From assembly GCF_016863475.1 (NCBI RefSeq), contig NZ_BOOY01000006.1, positions 1 to 64,000 of the forward strand: a DNA stretch of 64,000 nucleotides, written 5' to 3'. The translations under genes were made by a program, and so were the position numbers. Below the pieces are notes generated by a model, which did no database searches, was not told the DNA's origin, and worked only from the letters and a program-made list of their open reading frames with translations. This document shows positions 34,375 to 43,153 of the stretch, piece by piece. This stretch comes from Spirilliplanes yamanashiensis. GTDB taxonomy: Bacteria > Actinomycetota > Actinomycetes > Mycobacteriales > Micromonosporaceae. How positions within the stretch are numbered: position 1 is the stretch's first letter; each line of letters opens with the position of its first letter.

Positions 34375-34589
34375 ATGGGATCGTCGACGAGCCGTTCGCG
34401 GCGTCGATCGCGGGCGTGGCCGCGCCGGACTCCTGGCTCGGCACGCTCGCCGGGTCCCTCGCGGCGCACTCGGGCGGCTGCCAGTACCGCAGCGACGCGG
34501 ACTACGACGCGTACCAGCGGCTGGCGCTGCGGCACTGCGCGACACCCTCGGCGCCGCCGCGCGAGCCGTCGGACCAGCCGTCCGGGTAG
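34375..34589 (+). pseudogene. Possible small frameshifted gene
   Basis: The ATG at 34375 follows a CAGGAT box by six bases, the leaderless layout seen elsewhere. Its own frame soon gives Arg/Ser-rich nonsense, but one frame over a coding-like peptide runs from about 34383 (IVDEPFAASIAGVAAPDSWL, then a GGCQYRSDADYDAYQRLALR stretch) to a stop at 34587-34589. A single missing base near 34382 would reconnect ATG-GGA-TC to this frame. It could be a real gene broken by mutation or sequencing error, or coincidence. No family recognised. Confidence 0.35.
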
Positions 34590-34596
34590 GGGCGGG

Positions 34597-35268
34597 TCAC
34601 CTGCGAGGGAGCACGCCCAGCAGGGTCGCGGTCACGGCCATGCGCAGGTAGTCCCGCAGTTCCAGATGGAACTGGGCCAGGTCGGGCTCGGCCTCGTACG
34701 CCGCGCGCAGGCTGGGCGGCGGTGTGCTGTACGCCGACAGCGCCCCCGCCATCACCATCGTCTGCAGGCTGAACAGGGTGGCGTTGTCGCCCAGTTCCGG
34801 CAGGTGTTTCCGCAGCAGCGTGGTCATGGTGGTCAGGTGGCCGAGGGAGGCGCGCTTGTAGCGGGCGACGACCTCGACGGAGACGTTGTGTTCCAGGACG
34901 CCGCCCTGGGCGCCGAACAGGTCGCACAGCACCGGCCGGCCGGACAGTGAGCGGCTGAGGATGTCGGCCACCGCGGTCGCCCGCCGCTCCATGGGCTGGG
35001 CCCCGTCGACGCCGGCGGCCAGGTCGGCGGCCAGGTCGGCCAGCCAGTCGTGCAGGTAGCGGTTGAGCAGGTCGAGCAGCACCGCCTCGCGGGACTCGAA
35101 GTAGCGCAGCACGTTGGGCTTCGCCAGGCCGACGCGGCGGCTGAGCTCGTTCAGGGTGATCGCGGCGACGGGCATCTCGTCGAGCATCGCCGATGCCATG
35201 TCGAGGATCGCCCGGCGGCGGATCTCGCGCTGTTCCTCGGTCCGGGCCCGCTGGAAGGTCACGGTCAC
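34597..35268 (-). CDS. TetR-family transcriptional repressor
   Basis: 223 aa from GTG 35268 (TAAGTT box six bases upstream; a GTG at 35271 is also possible). Helix-turn-helix at residues about 20-65: RRRAILDMASAMLDEM, ITLNELSRRVGLAKPNVLRYFESREAVLLDLL. The C-terminal ligand domain is helical and ends LGVLPRR. It diverges from an SDR gene, and the operator palindrome 35280-35296 sits between both promoters, so it most likely represses itself and the SDR gene until a ligand, perhaps the SDR substrate, binds. Confidence 0.9.
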   Translation of the reverse strand: MTVTFQRARTEEQREIRRRAILDMASAMLDEMPVAAITLNELSRRVGLAKPNVLRYFESREAVLLDLLNRYLHDWLADLAADLAAGVDGAQPMERRATAVADILSRSLSGRPVLCDLFGAQGGVLEHNVSVEVVARYKRASLGHLTTMTTLLRKHLPELGDNATLFSLQTMVMAGALSAYSTPPPSLRAAYEAEPDLAQFHLELRDYLRMAVTATLLGVLPRR

Positions 35269-35279
35269 CACCCTAACTT

Positions 35280-35296
35280 ACGTACCTACGGTACGT
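35280..35296. promoter_or_regulatory. TetR operator palindrome
   Basis: ACGTACC (35280-35286) and GGTACGT (35290-35296) form a perfect 7-3-7 inverted repeat. It touches the TetR gene's TAAGTT box on one side and the TTGACA of the SDR promoter on the other. Further GTACC/GGTAC half-sites occur up to 35350. Confidence 0.7.
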
Positions 35297-35324
35297 TGAC
35301 ATCGTACCGGCAGTACCTTAACGT
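35296..35324 (+). promoter_or_regulatory. Promoter of the SDR gene
   Basis: TTGACA (35296-35301), 17 bases, TAACGT (35319-35324): a near-consensus housekeeping promoter, rare in this GC-rich window, overlapped by the operator. Confidence 0.65.
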
Positions 35325-35367
35325 CGTCGGTACACGATGCCTTCGGTACGATAGACGGGAGCCCGAC

Positions 35368-36285
35368 ATGGGCGAGAAGTGGACGGCGGCGGACATCCCC
35401 GGCCAGCGCGGCCGGGTGGCCGTGGTGACGGGCGCCAACACCGGGCTGGGGTACGAGACGGCCAGGGCGCTCGCCGAGCGCGGCGCCACCGTGGTGCTCG
35501 CCGTGCGCGACGTCGCCAAGGGCGAGCGGGCCGCCGCCCGGATGGGCGGCGACGTCACCGTGCAAGCGCTGGACCTGTCCTCGCTGGACTCGGTCCGGGC
35601 CGCGGCGGCGGCGCTGCGGTCGCGGTTCGGCCGGCTCGACCTGCTCGTCAACAACGCCGGCGTGATGTACACCCCGAAACTGTCCACCCGGGACGGCTTC
35701 GAGATGCAGTTCGGCACCAACCACCTCGGCCACTTCGCGCTCACCGGGCTGCTGCTCGACCTGATGCTGCCGGTGCCCGGCTCGCGGGTGGTGACGGTCA
35801 GCAGCACCGGCCACCGCATCCGGGCCGCCATCCACTTCGACGACCTGCAGGGGGAGCGGTCGTACAGCCGGGTCGCCGCCTACGGCCAGTCCAAGCTGGC
35901 CAACCTGATGTTCACGTACGAGCTCCAGCGCCGGCTCGCCCCGCACGGCACCACCGTCGCGGTGGCCGCGCACCCCGGCCTGTCCGGCACCGAGCTGGCC
36001 CGCAACACCCCCGCCGCCCTCCGGCTCCCGCTCACCTGGCTCGCCCCGGTGATCACCCAGACGCCGGCGATGGGCGCGCTGCCGACCCTGCGCGCCGCCA
36101 CCGACCCCGGCGTGCTCGGCGGGCAGTACTACGGCCCCGGCGGGCGCAACGAGATCATGGGCCACCCCCGGCTGGTGACCTCCAGTCCGGAGTCGTACGA
36201 CGTGGCCGTCCAGCAGCGGCTGTGGGCGGTCTCCGAGGACCTCACCGGGGTGACGTTCCCGGTCGCGGTGCCCGCCGCGCGGTAG
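35368..36285 (+). CDS. Short-chain dehydrogenase/reductase (retinol-dehydrogenase-like)
   Basis: 305 aa; GGGAG seven bases before the ATG. Cofactor loop TGANTGLGYETA (residues about 22-33), DLSSLDSVR, NNAGV, catalytic Ser in VTVSSTGH and YGQSKLAN containing catalytic Tyr and Lys. The TGxNxGLG form and length match the retinol dehydrogenase/WWOX-like SDR group, which reduces or oxidises lipophilic alcohols and carbonyls with NADP(H). Substrate unknown. Controlled by the divergent TetR protein to judge from the shared operator. Confidence 0.92.
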   Translation: MGEKWTAADIPGQRGRVAVVTGANTGLGYETARALAERGATVVLAVRDVAKGERAAARMGGDVTVQALDLSSLDSVRAAAAALRSRFGRLDLLVNNAGVMYTPKLSTRDGFEMQFGTNHLGHFALTGLLLDLMLPVPGSRVVTVSSTGHRIRAAIHFDDLQGERSYSRVAAYGQSKLANLMFTYELQRRLAPHGTTVAVAAHPGLSGTELARNTPAALRLPLTWLAPVITQTPAMGALPTLRAATDPGVLGGQYYGPGGRNEIMGHPRLVTSSPESYDVAVQQRLWAVSEDLTGVTFPVAVPAAR

Positions 36286-36295
36286 CGGGCGCCGG

Positions 36296-36865
36296 TCAGT
36301 GGGCGAGTGGCCGGAGTCCGTCCAGGAGCAGGGTGATCAGCCGGCCGGGGTCGTAGTTCTCGTCGCGGCCGCCGATACACAGATTGCCGATGCCCCGCAT
36401 GAGTTCGTACGCCTCGACGGCCGGCCGGATCTCGCCGGCGGCCGCCGCGGCCGCGAGCAGGTCCGCGCACACCGGGACGAGCCGGTCCAGGAAGTAGGCG
36501 TGCAGGGCGTGGTAGCCGGCCGCGTCGGACTGCAGCATGTCGGCGAGGCCGTGCTTGGTCGCCAGGAACCGGACGAACTGGTCGACCCACTCGCGCAGCG
36601 CCGCGGCCGGGGAGCCGAGGTCGCGCAGCAGGGCCGGGCCCGCGTCGGCGCACGCCTCGACCTGGTGCCGGTAGACGGCCAGCACGAGGTCGGTCCGGGT
36701 GGGGAAGTGCCGGTAGAGGGTGCCGACCCCCAGGCCGGCCCGGTCGGCGATCTGGCGGACCGGTGCGTTCACGCCGGTGGTGGCGAACACCTCCGCGGCG
36801 GCCGCCAGCACCGCGTCCTGGTTGCGTTGCGCGTCGGCGCGCCGGGCGGGTCCCTGCGTCGGCAC
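36296..36865 (-). CDS. TetR-family transcriptional repressor
   Basis: 189 aa. DNA-binding domain about 12-60: DAQRNQDAVLAAAAEVFATTG, VRQIADRAGLGVGTLYRHFPTRTDLVLAVY. The C-terminal part contains LLAAAAAAGEIRP and a final LLLDGLRPL helix typical of TetR_C proteins of this type. It diverges from an alpha/beta hydrolase gene; a 42-base palindromic region in between is the likely operator for both. It ends 11 bases after the SDR gene on the opposite strand. Confidence 0.92.
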   Translation of the reverse strand: MPTQGPARRADAQRNQDAVLAAAAEVFATTGVNAPVRQIADRAGLGVGTLYRHFPTRTDLVLAVYRHQVEACADAGPALLRDLGSPAAALREWVDQFVRFLATKHGLADMLQSDAAGYHALHAYFLDRLVPVCADLLAAAAAAGEIRPAVEAYELMRGIGNLCIGGRDENYDPGRLITLLLDGLRPLAH

Positions 36866-36885
36866 TGCGTCCTCCCGGGGTTGCT

Positions 36886-36927
36886 AAACGGAACAACGTT
36901 CCATATATTCGGAACGTCATTCCGTTT
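36886..36927. promoter_or_regulatory. Large imperfect palindrome, TetR operator
   Basis: Left arm 36886-36902 (AAACGGAACAACGTTCC) and right arm 36911-36927 (GGAACGTCATTCCGTTT) are inverted repeats matching at 15 of 17 positions around the AT-rich centre ATATATTC. Each arm also contains its own GGAA...TTCC dyad, giving four half-sites, as for TetR proteins that bind as two dimers. Confidence 0.75.
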
Positions 36928-36955
36928 GACTCTAGACCACCCGAGAGGATCCGTC

Positions 36956-37933
36956 GTGAGCGCTGCGACCATTCCCGCCCCGCACGAGGCCGGGGTCACC
37001 CCGCCGACGCTGTCGTTCGTCCCCGTGGTGCTGCCGTCCCCCGGCCGCGCGGTCGACCTGGCGGTGCGCGTGACGGCGCCCGCCACCGGCGACCGGCTGC
37101 CGATCATCCTGCTCGCCCACGGCCACGGCCCGTCGAACTACGTGTCGTCGTACTACGGCTACGCGCCCCTCGCCGACCACTACGCGGCGCACGGCTTCGT
37201 GGTCGTCCAGCCGACCTTCCTGGACTCCGCGATGCTGGGCCTGCGCGACGCCGACGACCCGGACGCGCCGCTGTACTGGCGCCGGCGCGCCCTCGACATG
37301 CGGCAGATCATCGACGACCTCGACGCGATCGAGGCCGCGGTGCCGCTGCTGGCGGGGCGCGCCGACCGGGACAGGATCGCCGTCGTCGGGCACTCGATGG
37401 GCGGCCACACCGCCTGCCTGCTGCTCGGCGCCCGGCTCACCGACCCCGCCGACGGCTCGGTCGTCGACCTGCGCGACCCGCGCATCACGGCCGGCGTGGT
37501 CATGGCCGCGCCGGGCCGCGGCGGCGACGCCCTCAGCGCGTACGCGGCCGAGCACCACCCGTTCCTCGGCGAGCCCGACTTCTCGACGATGACGACGCCG
37601 GCGCTCGTGGTGGCCGGCGAGAACGACGACGTCCCGTACCTGACCACGGCCGGGCCCGGCTGGTCCGTCGACCCGTACACGCTGTCGCCGGCCGGGACGC
37701 TGCTCACCGTCCTCGGGGCGGAGCACGGCCTCGGCGGGATCGCCGGCTACGACCTGCGCGAGACCACCGACGAGCACCCGCGCCGGGCCGACATGGTCCG
37801 CCGCGTCACCGCCGCCTTCCTGCGGGCGCGGCTGCTCGGCGACGACGCGTCCTGGCGGGCGGCGGTCGCGACCGTGGGCGCCGGCCCGGAGCCGCTCGGG
37901 CGCATCGAGAGCAAGGAGCCGCGGCCGGCCTAG
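36956..37933 (+). CDS. Alpha/beta hydrolase (chlorophyllase/PAF-acetylhydrolase-like)
   Basis: 325 aa from GTG 36956 (GAGAGGA upstream). Oxyanion strand IILLAHGHGPSNYVSSYYGY, nucleophile Ser in VVGHSMGGHT, acid Asp in VAGENDDVPY and His in LGAEHGLGG complete the triad. HGHG plus a long lid insertion fits hydrolases acting on esters of medium-size molecules. There is no signal peptide, so it is cytoplasmic. Regulated by the divergent TetR protein. Its stop overlaps that of the convergent cupin gene by four bases. Confidence 0.87.
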   Translation: MSAATIPAPHEAGVTPPTLSFVPVVLPSPGRAVDLAVRVTAPATGDRLPIILLAHGHGPSNYVSSYYGYAPLADHYAAHGFVVVQPTFLDSAMLGLRDADDPDAPLYWRRRALDMRQIIDDLDAIEAAVPLLAGRADRDRIAVVGHSMGGHTACLLLGARLTDPADGSVVDLRDPRITAGVVMAAPGRGGDALSAYAAEHHPFLGEPDFSTMTTPALVVAGENDDVPYLTTAGPGWSVDPYTLSPAGTLLTVLGAEHGLGGIAGYDLRETTDEHPRRADMVRRVTAAFLRARLLGDDASWRAAVATVGAGPEPLGRIESKEPRPA

Positions 37934-38432
37934 GTGGTCAGCCCGTACCGTTCGACGATCGCCGGCAGCCAGTCCGGCTCCTCGAACTCCAGCCCGTAGC
38001 GCTCCACCAGGTCGCCGCCGTCCCCGGCGGCCGCCGGGCCGGCCGCGATCAGCTCCGCCACCTCGCGGAAGAAGTGCTCGAAGCCGGCCGGGCTGATGAT
38101 CTCGATGATCCGGGCGGGGGTCGGGCCCGCGTTCCACATCGCGTGCAGCTCGCCGCGCGGCTTGGCGATGTAGCCGCCCGGGCCGAGCACCACCTCCCGG
38201 TCGTCCGAGCGGAACCCGACCTCACCCTCGGTGACGATCGAGTACTCGTCCTCCCGGGTGTGCCGGTGGGGCGCGACCAGCGCGCCGACCGGGAACGGCT
38301 GCTCGACGACGGCCAGCGCCCCGCCGGTGTCCTCGCCCCACAGTTGAAGTGCACGCCGATGTCGCCGAGCTCACCCGCGAGCCCGCCGCCCGGCTGCACC
38401 ACGGTCAGCCGCGCCCGGTTCGAAGTCGTCAT
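37930..38432 (-). pseudogene. Cupin-domain protein gene with a one-base frameshift
   Basis: The ATG at 38432 opens MTTSNRARLTVVQPGGGLAG and runs to IGVHFNC, then the frame turns to Arg/Ser-rich nonsense. One frame over, the chain continues WGEDTGGALAVVEQPFPVG, then VAPHRHTREDEYSIVTEGEVG and a GGYIAKPRGELHAMWNAG stretch to a stop at 37930. Adding one base near 38343-38348 restores a single 167-residue cupin with metal ligands (HRHxxEDE, later H). The span is 503 bases, one short of a multiple of three. It may be a fresh mutation or a sequencing error. Cupins of this type act as small dioxygenases or sensors; no substrate is evident. Confidence 0.75.
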
Positions 38433-38473
38433 GCGACGTGGGTACCGCACGCCCGGGCCGCGGGCCACCGAAT

Positions 38474-39754
38474 TCACGCGGGCCGGGTCGTGCGCTGCCA
38501 GGCCAGGGCGGGGATCAGCAGCAGGGCCAGCATGCCGCCGCCCAGCGCCAGCGTCGCGAAGCCGGCGGCGTCTGCGATGAGGCCGGACGCGGCGCCGCCG
38601 CCCGCGCCGGCGATCGCGATGAGCACGTCGACGCTGCCCTGGGTCCGGGCGCGGGTCTCGGGGGCGGTCGACTCGACGATGTAGGCGGTGCCGCTGATGA
38701 GGCCGACGTTCCAGCCGAGGCCGAGCAGGATCAGGGCGAGGGACAGGCCGATCGTCGAGTCGCCGGGGCTCACGGCGGCGACCACGCCGGCCGCCAGCAG
38801 GGTGACGGCGGCGGCGACGGCCATCGGGGCGGTGCCGAGGCGGTCGACCAGGCGCCCGGTCAGCAGCGAGGGCAGGAACATGGCGGCGATGTGCAGGCTG
38901 ATGACCAGCCCGACCTGGCCGAGGCTGTGCTGGTGGTGGCGCATGTGGACCGGCGTCATCGTCATGATCGCCACCATGGCGACCTGGGTGAGGACCATGA
39001 CGGTCGCGCCGACGGCGACGCCGGGGTTCAGCGTCCGGCGGCGCGCGGCGGGGACGGCCGGGGCCGGGCGGGCGTCCGCGGGCGGCGCGGCCTGCCGGGC
39101 CAGGCGCAGCGAGACGAGGTACGGGTCCGGGCGCAGGAAGGCGAACAGGACGGCGCCGGCGAGCCCGTACGCGACGGCCGCCAGGGCGAACGGGCCGGCG
39201 AGGGCGGGCAGGCCGGCGGCCGTCGCGAACCGGCCGAGCAGTTCCACGGACAGCGGGCCGCCGACCGCCCCGGCCGTCGTGGAGACCATGGCGATCGACA
39301 CGGCCGTCGCGCGGCCGCCGGGCGGGGCCAGGTCGGTGCCGGCGTAGCGGGCCTGGAGGTTCGTGGCGGTGCCCGACCCGTAGACGACCAGCGAGACGAA
39401 CAGCAGCAGCGGGCTGCCGGCGACGGCGGCGACGACGATGCCGGCGGCGCCGGCGGCCCCGGCGGCGAACCCGGCGGCGAGCCCGCCGCGGCGGCCGGCG
39501 CGCTGGGAGAGGCGGCCGACGGCGAACGCGGCCAGCGCCGACCCGAGCGTGAACAGCGCGGCGGGCAGCCCGGCCAGGCTGTCGTCGCCGAGCATGTCCT
39601 GCGCCAGCAGGGCGCCGACGGTGACGCCGGCGGCCAGGCCCGCGCCGCCGAAGACCTGGGACACGACGACCACGGTGAGCGTGCGGCGGTGCAGGGCGCG
39701 CACGGCCTGCTCGGTGAGGGGCTGTTCCGCTGCGGGTGTGGTGGTGGCGGCCAT
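38474..39754 (-). CDS. Major facilitator superfamily transporter
   Basis: 426 aa from ATG 39754 (GGGAG five bases upstream; the longer frame crosses the regulator gene). Twelve hydrophobic helices; the loop after helix 2 reads GRLSQRAGRRGGL, the MFS signature, repeated as GRLVDRLGTAP in the second half. A cytoplasmic Pro/Ala/Arg-rich loop separates the halves. Drug or metabolite efflux is likely for this group. It diverges from a GntR-type regulator, its probable controller. Confidence 0.92.
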   Translation of the reverse strand: MAATTTPAAEQPLTEQAVRALHRRTLTVVVVSQVFGGAGLAAGVTVGALLAQDMLGDDSLAGLPAALFTLGSALAAFAVGRLSQRAGRRGGLAAGFAAGAAGAAGIVVAAVAGSPLLLFVSLVVYGSGTATNLQARYAGTDLAPPGGRATAVSIAMVSTTAGAVGGPLSVELLGRFATAAGLPALAGPFALAAVAYGLAGAVLFAFLRPDPYLVSLRLARQAAPPADARPAPAVPAARRRTLNPGVAVGATVMVLTQVAMVAIMTMTPVHMRHHQHSLGQVGLVISLHIAAMFLPSLLTGRLVDRLGTAPMAVAAAVTLLAAGVVAAVSPGDSTIGLSLALILLGLGWNVGLISGTAYIVESTAPETRARTQGSVDVLIAIAGAGGGAASGLIADAAGFATLALGGGMLALLLIPALAWQRTTRPA

Positions 39755-39830
39755 GACGACTCCCGGTTGCTCGGCGACGCTCACTCGTACCCTAGTTGTA
39801 TCCCAGTTGGATGTCAGTAGGATTGGCGGC

Positions 39831-40478
39831 GTGACCGACACCCAGCGCGCGGCGAGCGCCGCCGAGCGCGCCCACGCCAGCATCCGGGCCGCCATCATGC
39901 GCGGCGAGCTCGCCACCGGCAGCATGATCAGCGAGAACGAGCTGGCCGCCACCCTGTCGATGAGCCGCACCCCGGTCCGGGCCGCGCTGACCCGCCTGCA
40001 GGACGAGGGCTGGGTGACCATCTACGCGCAGCGGGGCGCGCTGGTCCGCGAGCTGACCGCGGACGAGGTGCGCGAGTCGGCCGAGACCCGCAACGCCCTG
40101 GAGTCCGCGGGCGTCCGCCGCGCCGACCCCGCCCAGCGCGCCGGGCTGGCCGCGCGGCTCGCCGAGAACCTGGACCGGCAGGATGCGGCGCTCGCGGGCG
40201 GCGACCTGCACGAGTTCGCCGTCGCGGCGATGCGGTTCCACCGCGCCTTCGTCGAGCTGGCCGGCAACGGCACCATGCTGGCGATCTACGACCGCCTCCA
40301 GGACCGGCAGTTCCTGTCCATCCTGCGCAGCGCCGGCCGCATCTCCGGCGACCCGCAACTCGTCACGGCCGAGCACCGCGAGCTGCTCGACCACGCGTCC
40401 CGGGGCGACTGGGCGGCCTTCGCCGCGGCCCTCGACGCCCACCAGGCCCGCAGCCACGGCCTGCCCACGGCCTGGTAG
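39831..40478 (+). CDS. GntR-family regulator (FadR/FCD type)
   Basis: 215 aa from GTG 39831; TAGGAT seven bases upstream, no ribosome site. Winged helix about 10-75 (IRAAIMRGELATGSMISENELAATLSMSRTPVRAALTRLQDEGWV) and an FCD effector domain about 85-215 with the metal-ligand pattern D...H in FHRAFVELAGN and a late EHRELLDH. FCD regulators bind carboxylic acids through a metal. An ATCC-cagtt-GGAT dyad (about 39800-39812) between the two divergent genes is a candidate operator. Likely controls the MFS gene. Confidence 0.9.
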   Translation: MTDTQRAASAAERAHASIRAAIMRGELATGSMISENELAATLSMSRTPVRAALTRLQDEGWVTIYAQRGALVRELTADEVRESAETRNALESAGVRRADPAQRAGLAARLAENLDRQDAALAGGDLHEFAVAAMRFHRAFVELAGNGTMLAIYDRLQDRQFLSILRSAGRISGDPQLVTAEHRELLDHASRGDWAAFAAALDAHQARSHGLPTAW

Positions 40479-40558
40479 GAGGCGGAACCGGGCAGGCATC
40501 GTGCAGATGCGGTGAAGACCGTTGAGCGCGGAGATCCGGATGCGCCACCGTGGCGGCC

Positions 40559-41032
40559 ATGGATGTCCCCCTCGTCGCGGCCGCGGCCGTCGTCCTGCTC
40601 TCGCCGGCGCTGGTGATCGCCGGGCGGGTGCTCTGGCAGGTGGTCCGGCGCCGCAGGCCGCTGCCCGGCGTGCTGCTGGGCCCGGGGCTGCTCGCCGGGG
40701 TCGCCCTGACCGCCCTCGGCTACGCGGCCGTCGTGTACGCGATCGGGTTCCTCTCCGGGTTCTACGTCCTCGACCCCGACCAGATGTGCGCCGCCGCGGC
40801 GGGCTTCTACTCCGGGCGGCCCGGCCCGCCGGACAGCTCGTGGACCGGCATCGACTACGGCCACCTCCCGCTGCGCCGCACCTGCCGGTGGGCGGGCGGC
40901 ACCACCCACGAGCTGGTGCCGGGGTGGGTCAACCCGCTGTGGTCCGCGCTGCTGGCGGTGGCCTGGGCCGCCCTGCTGGCCCGGCCGCTCGCCACCCTCG
41001 TCGCCCCGCGGTGGCTCGGCCGGACGCGCTAG
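40559..41032 (+). CDS. Small membrane protein of unknown function
   Basis: 157 aa (ATG 40559; a GTG nine bases earlier is also possible). Three hydrophobic helices at about 5-25, 38-62 and 124-142. The loop between helices 2 and 3 contains two Cys ([13 protein letters not shown] and RRTCRWAGG) that could form a disulfide outside the membrane. No family recognised. Its last four bases overlap the end of tctA on the other strand. Confidence 0.65.
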   Translation: MDVPLVAAAAVVLLSPALVIAGRVLWQVVRRRRPLPGVLLGPGLLAGVALTALGYAAVVYAIGFLSGFYVLDPDQMCAAAAGFYSGRPGPPDSSWTGIDYGHLPLRRTCRWAGGTTHELVPGWVNPLWSALLAVAWAALLARPLATLVAPRWLGRTR

Positions 41033-42543
41033 CGGCCCGCCCCGGCGGGCGCGGCGCTGCGGCGGCGCCGGCGCAGCACGGCCAGCGTGGGCGGCAGGAA
41101 CAGGGCCAGCACCACGACCGACCACAGCACGATGTTGATCGGGCCGCTGAGCAGGATCGACGGGTCGCCCTCCGAGATGGACAGCGCGCGGCGCAGCTGC
41201 TGCTCGGCCAGCGGCCCGAGGATCATCGCGATGACCGCCGGGGCGACCGGGACGTCGGCCAGCCGCATGAGCAGGCCCAGCAGCCCGAGCAGGTAGAGCA
41301 GCAGCAGGTCGGTGGTCGTGCCGCCGGCCGCGAACGTGCCGAGCGTGGCGAACACCAGCACGCCCGCGTAGATGCTGTACGCGGGGATGGTCAGCATCCG
41401 CGCCCACATCTTCACCAGCGGCAGGTTCAGCACCAGCAGCATGAGGTTGCCGATGTACAGGCTGGCCAGCAGCGTCCAGACCAGCGGCCCCGACTCGCTG
41501 AACAGCTGCGGGCCGGGCTGCAGGCCGTACGACTGGAAGGCGGTGAGGATCACCGCGGCCGTGGCCGAGGTGGGCAGGCCGATCGTGAGCAGCGGCACCA
41601 GCACGCCCGCCGCGGCGGCGTTGTTCGCCGCCTCCGGCCCGGCGAGCCCCTCGATCGCCCCCTTGCCGAACTCGTCCTTGTGCTTGGACAGCCGGCGTTC
41701 GACGCTGTAGCTGAGGAACGTGGGCACGTCGGCGCCGCCGGCCGGCAGGCTGCCGATCGGGAACCCGAGCGCGGTGCCGCGCAGCCACGCCGGCCACGAG
41801 CGGCGCAGGTCGGCGCGCGACAGCACCGCCCGGCCGCGGACGGGCTCCACGGTGGCGCGGCCGGTGCCGGCCAGCAGGTGGCCGAACGTCTCGCCGAGCG
41901 CGAACAGCGCCACGACGAGGATGACGACCTCGATGCCGTCGAGCATGGCGGGGACCCCGAACGACAGCCGCGGCTGGCCGGTCTGCGCGTCGATGCCGAC
42001 CAGGCCCACGGTCAGCCCGATGGCGAGGCTGGCGAAGCCCTTGACCAGGTTCGGCCCGAGCAGGGCGGCGACGGTGACGAACGCGACCGCCATGAGCGCC
42101 ACGTACTCCGGCGGGCCGAAGTTGAGGGCGAAGTCCGCCACGAACGGCGCGACGAACGTCAGCCCGAGGGTGCCGATCGTCCCGGCGACGAAGCTGCCGA
42201 TCGCCGCCGTGGCCAGCGCCGCCGCGGCCCGGCCGGACCGGGCCATCTTGTTGCCCTCCAGCGCCGACATCATCGACGCGGTCTCGCCGGGCGTGTTGAG
42301 CAGGATGGACGTGGTGGAGCCGCCGTACATGCCGCCGTAGTAGATGCCGGCGAACATGATCAGCGCGCTGGCGGGTTCCAGCCGGAACGTGGTGGGCAGC
42401 AGCATCGCCACGGTCAGGGCGGGGCCGATGCCGGGCAGCACCCCGACCGCCGTGCCGATGGTGACCCCGATGAACGCCCACACCAGGTTCGCGGGCGTCA
42501 GCGCGTCGCCGAAGCCCTGCAGCAGGGACTGCAGCTGCTCCAT
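41029..42543 (-). CDS. tctA: Tripartite tricarboxylate transporter, large membrane subunit
   Basis: 504 aa, about twelve helices. Conserved TctA blocks: [16 protein letters not shown] near residue 40, [24 protein letters not shown] around 70-90, and in the second half [32 protein letters not shown]. It forms the channel that moves a carboxylate captured by the TctC binding protein using the ion gradient. It starts one base after the tctB stop. Length is as in the family. Confidence 0.95.
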   Translation of the reverse strand: MEQLQSLLQGFGDALTPANLVWAFIGVTIGTAVGVLPGIGPALTVAMLLPTTFRLEPASALIMFAGIYYGGMYGGSTTSILLNTPGETASMMSALEGNKMARSGRAAAALATAAIGSFVAGTIGTLGLTFVAPFVADFALNFGPPEYVALMAVAFVTVAALLGPNLVKGFASLAIGLTVGLVGIDAQTGQPRLSFGVPAMLDGIEVVILVVALFALGETFGHLLAGTGRATVEPVRGRAVLSRADLRRSWPAWLRGTALGFPIGSLPAGGADVPTFLSYSVERRLSKHKDEFGKGAIEGLAGPEAANNAAAAGVLVPLLTIGLPTSATAAVILTAFQSYGLQPGPQLFSESGPLVWTLLASLYIGNLMLLVLNLPLVKMWARMLTIPAYSIYAGVLVFATLGTFAAGGTTTDLLLLYLLGLLGLLMRLADVPVAPAVIAMILGPLAEQQLRRALSISEGDPSILLSGPINIVLWSVVVLALFLPPTLAVLRRRRRSAAPAGAGR

Positions 42544-42544
42544 G

Positions 42545-43153
42545 TCAGAACCCCCACGGCCCGGCCGGCAGGGCCAGCCCGATGAGCCGGTCGAACACGA
42601 GGAACACCACGCCGGCCAGCGTCCAGCCGTAGGCGGCGGTGCGTACCGGGTGCGGCGCGCCGAGCAGCAGGGCGGCGCCGGTGAACAGCAGGGCGGAGGA
42701 GACGACGTACCCGGCGAACGGCAGCAGCAGGGCGAACGCGACGAGCAGCGCGACCATCGCGGCCAGCCGCAGCAGCCGCCGGTGCGGCAGCGCCTGCCGG
42801 GCGGTCGCCGAGCGCAGCCGGGTGACGGCCTGGAGGACGAGCAGCGCCCCGAGCACGCCCAGCAGGATCCCGGCGGCGGTCGGGGCCGCGGCGGGACCGA
42901 CGACCTCGTCGCTGGGCCGCAGCGAGGCGGCGTCGACGAGGACGACGACCGCCCCGACCAGCATCACCGCGCCGAGCGCCGCCGACGCCAGCAGCGTGCT
43001 GCGGTCGTGCTCGCCGTGCGCCGGCAGGGCGTGCTCGTCCTCCGGCGACAGCGTCGCGTGGGCCACCATCGGGATCGACGGGGCGAGCGGGTTGGGCTCC
43101 AGCAGGCCGGAGCCGGCCGGCGGGTCAGCGGGAGCGTCGTCCCGAGCGCTCAT
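42545..43153 (-). CDS. tctB: Tripartite tricarboxylate transporter, small membrane subunit
   Basis: 202 aa. A 50-residue Pro/Ala-rich cytoplasmic lead is followed by four hydrophobic helices (about 52-72, 85-105, 125-160 split in two, 170-195). TctB proteins are poorly conserved; identification rests on the four-helix pattern, [22 protein letters not shown] and its place between tctC and tctA. Start overlaps the tctC stop by four bases (ATGA). Confidence 0.88.
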   Translation of the reverse strand: MSARDDAPADPPAGSGLLEPNPLAPSIPMVAHATLSPEDEHALPAHGEHDRSTLLASAALGAVMLVGAVVVLVDAASLRPSDEVVGPAAAPTAAGILLGVLGALLVLQAVTRLRSATARQALPHRRLLRLAAMVALLVAFALLLPFAGYVVSSALLFTGAALLLGAPHPVRTAAYGWTLAGVVFLVFDRLIGLALPAGPWGF

